In this document: positions 18,150 to 27,302 of the stretch, piece after piece
Numbering within the stretch: position 1 is the first letter of the stretch
Layout of the letters: every line of letters starts with the position of its first letter
Assembly: GCA_902778255.1 (NCBI GenBank)
Contig: CACYXD010000014.1
Coordinates: 148,464-212,463, forward strand
Length of the DNA: 64,000 nucleotides
Direction of reading: 5' to 3'
Origin: an uncultured Prevotellaceae bacterium
GTDB lineage: Bacteria > Bacteroidota > Bacteroidia > Bacteroidales > Bacteroidaceae
The notes under the pieces: model-generated
Database searches by the model: none
The model's input: only the letters and a program-made list of their open reading frames with translations
What the model was told of the DNA's origin: nothing
Made by a program: the position numbers and the translations under genes

Positions 18150-18617
18150 ATGAAGAAAGCGTATATTATTATAGTGATGTTGGCACTCTGCCTAATTGCA
18201 AATGCACAGGAAGACAGAAAATTCTCACCGGAGAAGTTTGATGCCGCCCTTCAGCATTACATTACCAATGAGGCAAAGTTGACGCAACAGGAGGCCTTGA
18301 AATTCTTCCCCATATATCGTGAGATGCAGAGCAAACAACGCCCACTCTTTGATAGACAGCGCAAGCTAGTTACTGAACAGCCACAGGATGAGGCATCTTC
18401 ACTGAAGGCCATTCGCGAGCGCGATGAGATAGATCTTGAAATGAAACGCATCCAGAAAACCTATCATGAGCGTTTCCTTGAGCTATTACCTGCCTCAAAG
18501 GTTTATAACATCATCAAAGCTGAGGATAACTTCTACCGGAATACGTTCCGCAGATTTAGCCACAACCAGAGACGTACACACCCTATGACACAAGGGAAAA
18601 AAACGAATCAGAAATGA
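18150..18617 (+). CDS. Small exported protein, Spy/CpxP-like
   Basis: 155 residues with a cleavable signal peptide (to LIANAQ, residue 20). The mature part is helical and charged, with KLTQQEALKFFPIYREMQ resembling the LTxxQ motifs of periplasmic Spy/CpxP proteins. The C-terminus is strongly basic. Third gene after the ECF sigma factor, 16 bp behind the membrane protein; a periplasmic sensor or chaperone role is inferred. Its last 10 bp overlap the end of the convergent DUF3256 gene. Confidence 0.6.
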   Translation: MKKAYIIIVMLALCLIANAQEDRKFSPEKFDAALQHYITNEAKLTQQEALKFFPIYREMQSKQRPLFDRQRKLVTEQPQDEASSLKAIRERDEIDLEMKRIQKTYHERFLELLPASKVYNIIKAEDNFYRNTFRRFSHNQRRTHPMTQGKKTNQK

Positions 18618-19090
18618 GGTTTGGCCATTACCTCCTCATCACGTCCCAATAGCGTAGAACGTATTACCGAATGACTGATAGGACACCACGAAGAAGAGAA
18701 CTTGCTTACAAGAACTTCTCCGTGGCGTTCATTTAATTGGTAGGTACGTTTCATGACGACAACCTGATTGGTATCGACCTTCTCCAATGCCAGTTCCATC
18801 GTCAGTGCGTCACTCAATCTGACAGCAAGAGAATCATCTGAGAGGAACAGCATCTGTGTATCCCCTCCCAATTCATTGTTCACCACCGCTTTCATGTTGG
18901 CATCCATAAAATCCATCATATCCAATTTTGCATTGGTTGTCAGATAAGGTACTAGAGAATCAGGCATCGCCTTGAACACATCTCGGATATTCGTCCTATC
19001 GTTCTGAGCCTGAACAGCATATGGAACGAAGAAGAAACAGAGAAACAATACTATTTTTTTTGCCTTTGTCATTTCCTTTATTTCTTTCAT
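18608..19090 (-). CDS. DUF3256-like exported protein
   Basis: 160 residues, signal peptide near residues 8-28 (KKIVLFLCFFFVPYAVQAQ). The mature region begins FKAMPDSLVPYLTTNAKLDMMDFMD, which fits the DUF3256 family of Bacteroidales as remembered. The start at 19090 overlaps the rsmE stop by 4 bp (ATGA), which supports it over an internal Met at 19072. Last gene of the ileS operon. Function unknown. Confidence 0.6.
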   Translation of the reverse strand: MKEIKEMTKAKKIVLFLCFFFVPYAVQAQNDRTNIRDVFKAMPDSLVPYLTTNAKLDMMDFMDANMKAVVNNELGGDTQMLFLSDDSLAVRLSDALTMELALEKVDTNQVVVMKRTYQLNERHGEVLVSKFSSSWCPISHSVIRSTLLGRDEEVMAKPHF

Positions 19091-19803
19091 TTAGCTAACT
19101 GCATCATCATTACCGCTGACAAGCCTGCCGTCTCCGTACGCAGCCGGCTCTTACCAAGATCTACCGAGACAAAACCCGCCTTGACAGCAAACCGCACCTC
19201 ATCGATAGAGAAATCGCCCTCCGGCCCAATCATCACCAACGCATCTTCGTTGCTCTCACCCTTACACAATTCGTCAAACAGGTTTACACGTTCTACCTCC
19301 TCATAGCAATGGGCAATATAACGTCGGCCAGATGAATGATGCTGTATAAAGTCCTTGAAACTTACCATCTCGTGCAGCGTTGGCATGTAGGCTTTTCGGC
19401 TCTGTTTCAGCGCTGACACTACGATTTTCTCTATGCGTGGCAACTTCAGATTCGTACGCTCAGAAAACTGACAATTCAAAAACGACAGTTCGTCAATACC
19501 CACCTCAACAGCTTTCTCCGTCATCCACTCAATACGATCCATCAGTTTTGTTGGTGCAATAGCCAAATGCACCCGTCCCTGCCACTGGCGCTGCTGAGGC
19601 ATCACATCTATGATCTCATAAAGACAACGCTTCTGAGAAGTCATAGAGACACGAGCCTTGTAGAAAGTACCCTCGCCATCCATCAGTATCATCTCGTCGC
19701 CAGATGTCATACGAAGCACTCGCACAGCGTGAACAGCCTCATCATCAGGCAGTTCTGACACCTGGGCCGCATTAGGAACATAGAAATAACGCGTTTCTTT
19801 CAT
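19087..19803 (-). CDS. rsmE: 16S rRNA (uracil1498-N3)-methyltransferase
   Basis: SPOUT-fold enzyme that methylates U1498 of 16S rRNA with S-adenosylmethionine. 238 residues. Features: the N-terminal PUA-like part (HAVRVLRMTSGDEMILMDGEG), the KLMDRIEWMTEKAVEVGIDEL helix, ALKQSRKAYMPTL, and the SAM-binding knot with MIGPEGDFSIDEV followed by LGKSRLRTETAGL. These are diagnostic for RsmE. Overlaps both neighbours by 4 bp. Confidence 0.96.
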   Translation of the reverse strand: MKETRYFYVPNAAQVSELPDDEAVHAVRVLRMTSGDEMILMDGEGTFYKARVSMTSQKRCLYEIIDVMPQQRQWQGRVHLAIAPTKLMDRIEWMTEKAVEVGIDELSFLNCQFSERTNLKLPRIEKIVVSALKQSRKAYMPTLHEMVSFKDFIQHHSSGRRYIAHCYEEVERVNLFDELCKGESNEDALVMIGPEGDFSIDEVRFAVKAGFVSVDLGKSRLRTETAGLSAVMMMQLAK

Positions 19804-20327
19804 GGATTCCGTCGTTTTATCTCATCGCGCAGTTGCGATGCCAATTCATAATTCTCATTCTCTACCGCATGTTCAAGTGCCATCTTCAAACGAGGCAGGT
19901 CCATTGTGTTAATGGGAATAGCTATGCTCTGTGAATGTTCATCAAACGGAAAGTTCTGACGCTCAAACAGTCTGTCCTCGATATAGAGCGGGATATTGGA
20001 TATAATACTCAGCAGCACTGCATCACTCATACGCAGACGTACGGAGTCAGCCATCTCGTTCATCAGCACTACCTGATATTGACCTTCAAAAAGACCGCAG
20101 ATCATCATCTCATAAGATGATGTCAGTAGACTGAGTAATGTCTCAGGCAACATATTCCGACAACCTCTCGGATTGGCGATACGCATCTGCAACTGCTGAG
20201 CCATTGCATCATCGCACACTACGGAGAGCGCATACTGGCGCTGCATATCCGTGAGCACAATCACAGATATACCTTCACCACCAACGACCTGTTGCAGGTT
20301 TTCAAATCTCAGCAGCGTGCGCCTCAT
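19800..20327 (-). CDS. DUF151 bifunctional nuclease-like protein with UVR motif
   Basis: 175 residues. The first ~130 match the bifunctional nuclease (DUF151/BFN) family. That family cleaves DNA and RNA in vitro in plants; its bacterial role is unsettled. Visible: VIVLTDMQRQYALSVVCDD, then a VRLRMSDAVLLSIISNIPLYIED segment with the conserved SDA. The last ~35 residues (LKMALEHAVENENYELASQLRDEIKR) form a UVR coiled-coil motif as found in UvrB and UvrC. DUF151-UVR pairing is common in Bacteroidetes. Sits between the transporter (2 bp) and rsmE (4-bp overlap). Confidence 0.85.
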   Translation of the reverse strand: MRRTLLRFENLQQVVGGEGISVIVLTDMQRQYALSVVCDDAMAQQLQMRIANPRGCRNMLPETLLSLLTSSYEMMICGLFEGQYQVVLMNEMADSVRLRMSDAVLLSIISNIPLYIEDRLFERQNFPFDEHSQSIAIPINTMDLPRLKMALEHAVENENYELASQLRDEIKRRNP

Positions 20328-20329
20328 CC

Positions 20330-21661
20330 TTACTTCTTTTTCTTGTCAGGATTGAATACCAAGGCAAACGACACGCCAACTATCAACGCAAATGCTGCAA
20401 AGATAAACCAGCAGGTCTGCCATCCCCCTTCTTCAACTCCCAACAGATAGTCACCCTTCCACTGGCAGAAATGATTGACCACCTCACCCGCTATCAGCGT
20501 ACCAATTGTTGCACCCACGCCATTGGTCATCATCATGAACAGACCTTGAGCCGAGGCTTTGATATCAGAGTCACACTCCTGATCCACGAAGATGCCGCCA
20601 GACACATTAAAGAAGTCGAAAGCCACGCCATATACAATACATGAAAGGACAAAGAAGGTGACACCAGGCACGGCAGGATCGCCTATGCCGAAGAAGCCAA
20701 AGCGGAACACCCATGCAAACATTGACATGAGCATCACAATCTTAATACCATAACGCTTCAGGAAGAACGGAATCATCAAGATACACAAAGCCTCACTAAT
20801 CTGCGAGATACTTGTCAACAACGTTGCATTATTGGCAGCGAACGTATCTGCGAAATCAGGATTTCCCTTGAAGCTCGTAATAAACGGTCCCGCATAGCCA
20901 TTGGTTACCTGCAAGCACATACCGAGCAATGCCGAGAATATAAAGAATAATGCCATCTTCTTAGTCTTAAACAGTTTGAAAGCATTCAGTCCCAATGACT
21001 CAACAATAGAAGTTTTCTTACCATCTTCCTGCTTTTTCAACTTACACTCTGGTAACGTAAAGCAGTAGGCACAAAGTACGATACTCAACAATCCTGACAC
21101 GAAGAACTGCATATAGGTATATTGGAACTTATGGGAATTCTCTGCCAGAGTAAACGAGAAAGTTCCGTCTTCCCATACGGCACAGTTGACGAACCACATC
21201 GTAGCGATAAAGCCTATGGTACCTAACACACGAATAGGCGGGAAGTCCTTTACCGTATCCATCCCGTTCGTCTTTAGGATAGAGAATGCCGTCGTGTTTG
21301 CCAATGCGATTGTAGGCATAAAGAATGCCACACTCAAGGTGTACAATGCAATAAAGAGCGACTTGTTGGGCAGTTCGTTACCAAAGCCAGCCTGTACTCC
21401 CATCCACCAGCATCCCAGCATAAAGCCTCCAGCCAACAGATGACATAGTCCGAGAAGACGTTGTGGCTGGATATATTTGTCGGCCACTATACCCATCAGT
21501 GTAGGCATGAAGATGGACACAATACCCTGAATGGCATAGAACCATGCGATATTCTCTCCTAAGCCTGCCTTTCCAAGGTAATTTCCCATACAGGTGAGGT
21601 AAGCTCCCCAAACGGCGAACTCCAAGAAGTTCATCACCGCCAAACGTACTTTTGTATTCAT
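20330..21661 (-). CDS. NupG/XapB-type nucleoside:H+ symporter (MFS)
   Basis: 443 residues, about 12 hydrophobic segments. The N-terminus (LAVMNFLEFAVWGAYLTCMGNYL) and the FKGNPDF / GFFGIGDP segments match the nucleoside permease branch of the major facilitator superfamily, which imports nucleosides by proton symport. It ends with a basic KKKK tail. Lies in the ileS operon 21 bp after a small gene. Exact substrate is inferred from family. Confidence 0.85.
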   Translation of the reverse strand: MNTKVRLAVMNFLEFAVWGAYLTCMGNYLGKAGLGENIAWFYAIQGIVSIFMPTLMGIVADKYIQPQRLLGLCHLLAGGFMLGCWWMGVQAGFGNELPNKSLFIALYTLSVAFFMPTIALANTTAFSILKTNGMDTVKDFPPIRVLGTIGFIATMWFVNCAVWEDGTFSFTLAENSHKFQYTYMQFFVSGLLSIVLCAYCFTLPECKLKKQEDGKKTSIVESLGLNAFKLFKTKKMALFFIFSALLGMCLQVTNGYAGPFITSFKGNPDFADTFAANNATLLTSISQISEALCILMIPFFLKRYGIKIVMLMSMFAWVFRFGFFGIGDPAVPGVTFFVLSCIVYGVAFDFFNVSGGIFVDQECDSDIKASAQGLFMMMTNGVGATIGTLIAGEVVNHFCQWKGDYLLGVEEGGWQTCWFIFAAFALIVGVSFALVFNPDKKKK

Positions 21662-21682
21662 AATCGTATAGATTTTTAGTTT

Positions 21683-21901
21683 TTATTCTAACATTCTGTC
21701 ATTGTAGTAAGCTCTAAGTGCGCCCCGTTCATCCCGTTTCAAGCAGATTATTCCGGCCAGCCACTCAGTGTTGGGGCGTTCCTCGGTTAACGGATACCAC
21801 TCTTTCACTACCCCGTCCTGAACTACCACTACCGAGAGAGTCAACACGGTGTTGTCTTCCAAGACTATCTGATTCGATGCTATCTTTCTTAACGTCCTCA
21901 T
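21683..21901 (-). CDS. Small conserved protein overlapping the DUF4296 gene
   Basis: 72 residues: a basic start (MRTLRKIASNQIVLEDNT), a beta-rich core (LTLSVVVVQDGVVKEWYPLTEERPNTEWLAGIICLKRDE) and an acidic end. The VEIQDG...YPLTxExPxTEWLxG layout resembles short proteins that follow lspA/DUF4296 genes in other Bacteroidales. It begins inside the DUF4296 gene and shares 137 bp with it in another frame. It fills the space up to the transporter gene, which supports it being real. Function unknown. Confidence 0.65.
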   Translation of the reverse strand: MRTLRKIASNQIVLEDNTVLTLSVVVVQDGVVKEWYPLTEERPNTEWLAGIICLKRDERGALRAYYNDRMLE

Positions 21902-22673
21902 GTTGTTTATTATGGAAACGTATCAATTGTATATTACGCAGGAAAAGCAATCGGGTTGTCGTGGTGCGCTCATTGCCACCTCCCACATAGAAATAGCCCT
22001 GAAGTCGCTTTACCTTATGGTTCTCATATTCAGGGATACGCATTTGTGTCAATCCTACCGACGAGAAGTACAGATTTTTGCTTATTATGGTGTCATTATC
22101 GTATGTCAACGCCAGATAAAGCAACGCCGTACGTGTACCATCCTGATACATATAGTCAGAAAGGAACTGCATCAAGAAGCTGTCGCCAGAATGGAATGCA
22201 GTGTCAACCTCAACCTCAAACGTCCATCTATTGTATGGCGGAATAGGCGTCATCACATAAGCAGCCCTCTCTGCCCAGATATTAGCAGTATCCCCAGATG
22301 TACTCAAAGAGGCAAACTTACCTATTTCGCCTTCTGTGGCACCCAGTACCAATGCCTTTTCCTCCAATCGTTCTGCTATGCGTTCATACATCTTGACGAA
22401 ACGGTCGGAGCGTCGGTAATAATAGACGAGCGATGAGTCAAACTCGGCCTGTGTCACGCCATGTTTCGCCATCACAGCCTCAATGTACAACGCCTGATGG
22501 TAGTTACGCTCCTCGTACGAACCATCCTCCTGATTAGCCATTGCCCTAGCCATGTGGTAGTCGACAAGGATATCCTCCATATCGTCCGGCTGGATGTATT
22601 CACTGGGTGTGCCAGGCTTACATCCAACGAGCCACATCACCACTCCTATGACAATCAGCAGCAACCTGTTCAT
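21765..22673 (-). CDS. DUF4296 lipoprotein
   Basis: 302 residues with a lipoprotein signal (LLIVIGVVMWLVGC, Cys18). The DUF4296 domain spans about residues 22-115: MEDILVDYHMARAMAN, QALYIEAVMAKHGVTQAEFDSSLVYYYRRSD, and is common in Bacteroidetes next to lspA. A beta-rich region follows. The last ~45 residues are Ser/Gly/Arg/Asp-rich and lie in the section shared with the small gene at 21683-21901, which suggests the tail was gained by read-through into it. Overlaps lspA by 4 bp. Function unknown. Confidence 0.8.
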   Translation of the reverse strand: MNRLLLIVIGVVMWLVGCKPGTPSEYIQPDDMEDILVDYHMARAMANQEDGSYEERNYHQALYIEAVMAKHGVTQAEFDSSLVYYYRRSDRFVKMYERIAERLEEKALVLGATEGEIGKFASLSTSGDTANIWAERAAYVMTPIPPYNRWTFEVEVDTAFHSGDSFLMQFLSDYMYQDGTRTALLYLALTYDNDTIISKNLYFSSVGLTQMRIPEYENHKVKRLQGYFYVGGGNERTTTTRLLFLRNIQLIRFHNKQHEDVKKDSIESDSLGRQHRVDSLGSGSSGRGSERVVSVNRGTPQH

Positions 22674-23305
22674 TGTTTCTTTAATGAGAGTTGGCTCAAC
22701 TCTTTTCTGAAGAACAACAGCAATGCCACAACACCGACACTGATACTTGAATCGGCAAAGTTGAATACTGGGCTGAAGAAGACAAACTCCTCGCCCCCAT
22801 AGAATGGGAACCAGTCTGGATAGGTCGTCACTATTAGCGGGAAATAGAACATGTCTACGACCCGTCCCATCAAGAATGACTCATAGCCATTGCCGAAACC
22901 AACGAACTGGCTCACATGTCCTATGGAGGATGCATCAAAACACAGACCATAGAACATACAGTCAAACAGGTTTCCTGCAGCACCTGCGAGAATCATCGAT
23001 AGGCATACGATATAGCCCCATCGCACTTCCGACTTATGCGTCAGCTTCCAGATATAATAACCAAGAAAGCCAATAGCCACGACACGGAACAGCGACAACG
23101 ACAGTTTTGAGCCTATCTGTAGACCATAAGCCATACCGTTGTTCTCGATAAACGCGATGTAGAACCAATCCGTGATGCGGATGCTCTCATGCAGTTCCAT
23201 GTGGGTTTTCACCCATAACTTGATGAGCTGGTCAATAAGGAGTATGGCGATGATAAGTATCACCGCCAAACGCCCTTTGGTTATTATTTCCTTAGCCTTA
23301 CTCAC
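22670..23305 (-). CDS. lspA: Lipoprotein signal peptidase (signal peptidase II)
   Basis: Aspartyl protease of the inner membrane that cleaves the signal peptide of diacylglyceryl-prolipoproteins before the lipidated Cys. 211 residues with four hydrophobic segments. The catalytic Asp residues are in GAAGNLFDCMFYG and VVDMFYFP; FIENNGMAYGLQ is the family's N-A-Y/F-G region. Longer than E. coli LspA (164) owing to an extracytoplasmic insert around residues 120-165, usual in Bacteroidetes. Sits between dksA-like and DUF4296 genes with 4-bp overlaps on both sides. Confidence 0.95.
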   Translation of the reverse strand: MSKAKEIITKGRLAVILIIAILLIDQLIKLWVKTHMELHESIRITDWFYIAFIENNGMAYGLQIGSKLSLSLFRVVAIGFLGYYIWKLTHKSEVRWGYIVCLSMILAGAAGNLFDCMFYGLCFDASSIGHVSQFVGFGNGYESFLMGRVVDMFYFPLIVTTYPDWFPFYGGEEFVFFSPVFNFADSSISVGVVALLLFFRKELSQLSLKKQ

Positions 23306-23688
23306 TTCTTTTGTTTTTCCATTTGTTTTGACTCAACGCTCAACGTAGCATGAGGCACCGCACGCAAGCGCTCTGCAGGAATCAGCTTTCCTGTGATGCG
23401 GTCAATACCGTAGGTCTTATTCTCAATACGTACCAGCGCAGCCTTAAGTCCCTGAATGAACTTCTGCTGACGTGCAGCAAATTGTATCAAGTCTTCCTTC
23501 GACTGTGTTGCACTTCCCTCCTCCAATGCTTTGTAGGTGGGCGATGTATCATCTACGTCGTTGGAGTCCTGATTGGTCAGCGATGCCATCATCTGGTCAT
23601 AGTCACGTTTGGCCAAGGCCAACTTCTCATTGATTATCTGACGGAACTCCTCGAGTTCCTCATCAGTGTAGCGTGTCTTCTCCGCCAT
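23302..23688 (-). CDS. DksA/TraR family protein without zinc-finger cysteines
   Basis: 128 residues. A helical N-terminal hairpin (YTDEELEEFRQIINEKLALAKRDY) is followed by the family's acidic DSNDVDDTS tip. A C-terminal region IENKTYGIDRITGKLIPAERLRAVPHAT corresponds to the zinc finger of DksA, but the four Cys are absent (YGID where DksA has YGxC). It would thus resemble the Cys-independent DksA2 type. DksA proteins bind RNA polymerase and tune rRNA and amino acid promoters with ppGpp. Located between ileS and lspA. Confidence 0.85.
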   Translation of the reverse strand: MAEKTRYTDEELEEFRQIINEKLALAKRDYDQMMASLTNQDSNDVDDTSPTYKALEEGSATQSKEDLIQFAARQQKFIQGLKAALVRIENKTYGIDRITGKLIPAERLRAVPHATLSVESKQMEKQKK

Positions 23689-23693
23689 AAGTC

Positions 23694-26600
23694 TTAAGAT
23701 TTAGTTATAGTAATGTTTAATGTAAATTCATCAAATTCCACAGCCTGACCATCATTGGCCTCGAGCGTGATGCCATCAGCCAACACCTGACGAGCGATAT
23801 AGTCGCCAAATGCCTCTACAGCCTTCGTTACAGCCTCGTTGGGTTCAATCTGCACGCGGATACGGTCGGTAATCTCCAATCCACTCTTCTTACGGATATT
23901 CTGGATGCGGTTCACCAGTGTACGAGCTATACCCTCGGCACGCAACTCATCGGTCAGGGTAATATCAAGGGCGATGGTCAGGTTTCCGTCATTACCAACG
24001 AGCCAGCCTGGGATGTCCTCGCTAATGATTTCAACATCTTCAGCCAGAATCTCATAGGTACCCAACTGCATCTTACCATTGGTCTCCAATTCAGCGATTT
24101 GTTCCTGTGTCATCTCAGCAACAGCAGCAGCAACGGCCTTCATGTCCTTGCCGAACTTCTTACCCATTGTACGGAAGTTACACTTCACCTTTTTAACCAA
24201 AACACCCTGGCCCTCTACGAACTTCACTTCCTTCACGTTTACTTCCTGCAGGAAGATCTGCTTCACGCTCTCAATAGCAATGCGCTGAGCTTCGTCCACA
24301 GGTGGAATCATCAGCGTCTGCATAGGTTGCTTTACGGCAATGCCCTCTTTCTTACGCAGTGACAGCACAATGGTGGTAATACGCTGGGCTATCTCCATGC
24401 GTTGCTCCAAGTCGGCATTCACTAATGACATATTGGCTACAGGGAATTTTTCCAAGTGCACGCTGTCTTTCTCGCCACCCATATCACAATAGATACGGTC
24501 AGCAAAGAACGGTGCGAACGGAGCCAAGAGCTTTGAAACTGTCATCAGACATTCGTAAAGGGTCTGATAGGCAGCTAATTTATCTTCATCCATTTCCTTG
24601 CCCCAGAAGCGTTTCTTGTTCAGACGCACATACCAGTTAGAGAGATCTTCATCCACGAACTTGTCAATGAGTCGGCCGGCACGTGTGGGGTCAAAGCCGT
24701 TCATCTCTTCCTCTACGCCCTTCACCAACGAGTTCAGACAAGAGAGGATCCAACGATCGAACTCAGGACGCTTCTCGACTGGAATCTGCGGAGCCTTTGG
24801 ATCGAAGTCGTCCACATTGGCATACATTGCAAAGAGAGAGTATGTATTATATAAGGTGCCAAAGAACTTACGACTGATTTCAGCCACGCCCTCTGGGTCG
24901 AACTTCAGGTTGTCCCAAGGTTCTGAGTTGGTCATCATGTAGAAGCGTACCGCATCAGAGCCATACTTGTCGATCATCTCGAATGGATTCACTACATTTC
25001 CAACGTGCTTTGACATCTTGTTGCCTTTTGCATCGAGCACCAAGCCCGTAGAGATAACGTTCTTGAACGCCACAGAGTCAAAAATCATCGTAGCAATAGC
25101 ATGAAGTGTGAAGAACCAGCCACGAGTCTGATCCACACCCTCGTTGATGAAGTCGGCTGGGAAAGCCTTCTTCTCATCAATGAGCTCACGATTCTCAAAA
25201 GGATAGTGAATCTGAGCGTATGGCATAGAACCAGAGTCGAACCAAACGTCAATCAGGTCACTCTCACGCTTCATGGGATTGCCACTATCGCTCACCAATA
25301 TAATATAGTCTACATATGGACGGTGCATGTCAATCTTGTCATAGTTCTCCTTCGACATATCACCAGGCAAAAATCCTTTGTCCTTCAGCGGGTTAGAAGT
25401 CATCACGCCAGCAGCAACAGCCTTCTCTATCTCATTGTAGAGTTCCTCCAGACTGCCGATACACTTCTCCTCGCCTTCCTCGCTACGCCAGATAGGCAGC
25501 GGTGTGCCCCAGAAGCGACTGCGAGAGAGGTTCCAGTCGTTCAGGTTCTCCAGCCAGTTGCCGAAGCGACCTGAACCTGTTGACTCTGGATGCCAGCCGA
25601 TGGTGGTGTTGAGCTCGCTCATGCGCTCCTTGCAAGCCGAACTCTTGATGAACCAAGAATCCAGAGGATAATAGAGCACAGGCTTGTCCGTACGCCAGCA
25701 GTGGGGATAGTTGTGCACGTGCTTCTCAATCTTAAAGGCCTTGCCATCGGCTTTCAGGTCCATACAGATTGATATATCAAGTGTCTCATCCTTGTCGGTG
25801 AGGTTCTCATCGTAGGCGTTCTTCACGTAGCGACCAGCGTATTTGCCCCACTTTTCTACGTCAACATAGTTCTCAACGAACTTTTCATCAAGATCCTCAA
25901 CGAGAAAGTACTTACCCTGCAGGTCAACCACAGGACGCTCGTTGCCTTTTTTATCAATCAATACGATAGGACAAATGCCAGCCTTTTTGGCTACGAAAGC
26001 GTCATCAGCACCAAAGTTGGGCGCGATATGCACAATACCGGCACCATCCTCAGTAGTCACATAGTCGCCAGGAATCACCTTAAAGGCATCACCCATAGGC
26101 TTAATCATCGGCAGCAACTGCTCGTACTCCATACCTACGAGGTCGGTACCCTTGTAGTGACCGACAGTACGATAAGGCAAGAATTTCTCTCCTTTCTTAA
26201 ACTCAGGCATCTCGCCACCATCAGTAATCTCAGCAGCAGTATCAAAATAAGCAGCCACGCGAGCCTCGGCCATCACCACCGTAATCTTCTCAGCAGTATA
26301 GGGGTTGTAGGTCTGTAGCGCCACATAGTCAATCTTCGGACCTACACAGAGTGCAGAGTTAGCAGCCAGCGTCCATGGTGTAGTAGTCCACGCCATGAAA
26401 TAAGGTGTGCCCCACTCTGCCATCTCAGCTTTCGGATTCTTCATCTTAAACAGCGCCGTACAGGTAGTATCCTTCACGTCACGATAGCAGCCAGGCTGAT
26501 TTAACTCATGACTTGAAAGACCAGTACCGGCAGCAGGGCTATAGGGCTGAATGGTATAGCCCTTATAAAGCAGTCCTTTATTATAGAACTGCTTCAGCAG

Positions 26601-27104
26601 ATACCACAGAGTCTCTATATACTTGTTATCATAAGTGATATAAGGATTATCGAGGTCAACAAAGTAGCCCATACGTTCTGTCAGTTCACGCCATTCGGCA
26701 GTAAACATCATCACGTTCTCGCGGCACTTCTTATTGTAGTCCTCAGTCGAGATATATTTCTCACTCTCCTTGTTGTCAATATCGGCCTTGGTGATACCCA
26801 GTTCCTTTTCCACGCCCAGTTCTACGGGCAGTCCGTGGGTATCCCAGCCTGCCTTACGCTTCACTTGGAAGCCCTGCATGGTCTTATAGCGGTTGAAGGT
26901 ATCTTTCAGTGCACGCCCCAACACATGGTGGATACCTGGGTGACCGTTTGCAGAGGGGGGGCCCTCAAAGAACACGAACTGTGGACAGCCTTCGCGCTCG
27001 TCAATGCTGCGATGAAAGATGTCCTCTTTCATCCACTTCTCCAGAATCTCGTTATTTACCTGCGTCAGGTTCAAGCCATTATGCTCGGCGAATCTCTTTG
27101 CCAT
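23694..27104 (-). CDS. ileS: Isoleucyl-tRNA synthetase, long (eukaryote-like) type
   Basis: Charges tRNA-Ile. 1136 residues, longer than the ~930 of common bacterial IleRS. Motifs: the HIGH-type PSANGHPGIHHVLGRALKD (residues ~50-68), the editing domain with TTPWTLAANSALCV, and KMSKHVGN as the KMSKS loop. DVWFDSGSMPYAQ and a C-terminal region without the zinc-finger Cys of type 1 enzymes point to the type 2 form. Type 2 enzymes in general are less sensitive to mupirocin; that is family knowledge, not shown here. First gene of a nine-gene operon, promoter at 27137-27144. Confidence 0.96.
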   Translation of the reverse strand: MAKRFAEHNGLNLTQVNNEILEKWMKEDIFHRSIDEREGCPQFVFFEGPPSANGHPGIHHVLGRALKDTFNRYKTMQGFQVKRKAGWDTHGLPVELGVEKELGITKADIDNKESEKYISTEDYNKKCRENVMMFTAEWRELTERMGYFVDLDNPYITYDNKYIETLWYLLKQFYNKGLLYKGYTIQPYSPAAGTGLSSHELNQPGCYRDVKDTTCTALFKMKNPKAEMAEWGTPYFMAWTTTPWTLAANSALCVGPKIDYVALQTYNPYTAEKITVVMAEARVAAYFDTAAEITDGGEMPEFKKGEKFLPYRTVGHYKGTDLVGMEYEQLLPMIKPMGDAFKVIPGDYVTTEDGAGIVHIAPNFGADDAFVAKKAGICPIVLIDKKGNERPVVDLQGKYFLVEDLDEKFVENYVDVEKWGKYAGRYVKNAYDENLTDKDETLDISICMDLKADGKAFKIEKHVHNYPHCWRTDKPVLYYPLDSWFIKSSACKERMSELNTTIGWHPESTGSGRFGNWLENLNDWNLSRSRFWGTPLPIWRSEEGEEKCIGSLEELYNEIEKAVAAGVMTSNPLKDKGFLPGDMSKENYDKIDMHRPYVDYIILVSDSGNPMKRESDLIDVWFDSGSMPYAQIHYPFENRELIDEKKAFPADFINEGVDQTRGWFFTLHAIATMIFDSVAFKNVISTGLVLDAKGNKMSKHVGNVVNPFEMIDKYGSDAVRFYMMTNSEPWDNLKFDPEGVAEISRKFFGTLYNTYSLFAMYANVDDFDPKAPQIPVEKRPEFDRWILSCLNSLVKGVEEEMNGFDPTRAGRLIDKFVDEDLSNWYVRLNKKRFWGKEMDEDKLAAYQTLYECLMTVSKLLAPFAPFFADRIYCDMGGEKDSVHLEKFPVANMSLVNADLEQRMEIAQRITTIVLSLRKKEGIAVKQPMQTLMIPPVDEAQRIAIESVKQIFLQEVNVKEVKFVEGQGVLVKKVKCNFRTMGKKFGKDMKAVAAAVAEMTQEQIAELETNGKMQLGTYEILAEDVEIISEDIPGWLVGNDGNLTIALDITLTDELRAEGIARTLVNRIQNIRKKSGLEITDRIRVQIEPNEAVTKAVEAFGDYIARQVLADGITLEANDGQAVEFDEFTLNITITKS

Positions 27105-27136
27105 ATCTTTGTAAATACATATTTAATTTTGACGTG

Positions 27137-27144
27137 CAAAGGTA
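27137..27144 (-). promoter_or_regulatory. -7 box for the ileS operon
   Basis: TACCTTTG on the minus strand, 32 nt before the ileS ATG. Confidence 0.75.
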
Positions 27145-27258
27145 CGAAGAATATTTGACACCACCAAAAAATGCAACAATTATTCACGCTAAAACGGCAT
27201 GTGAACAAAAATACAAGTTTTTAAATCATTTTTTTATTCATGAATGGATTATTTTTTG

Positions 27259-27266
27259 TACTTTTG
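27259..27266 (+). promoter_or_regulatory. -7 box for uxuA
   Basis: TACTTTTG, 36 nt before the uxuA ATG at 27303. Confidence 0.7.
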
Positions 27267-27302
27267 CAATCAAAATTTTTACCTGTAAACTATTTAGAAG
27301 AA

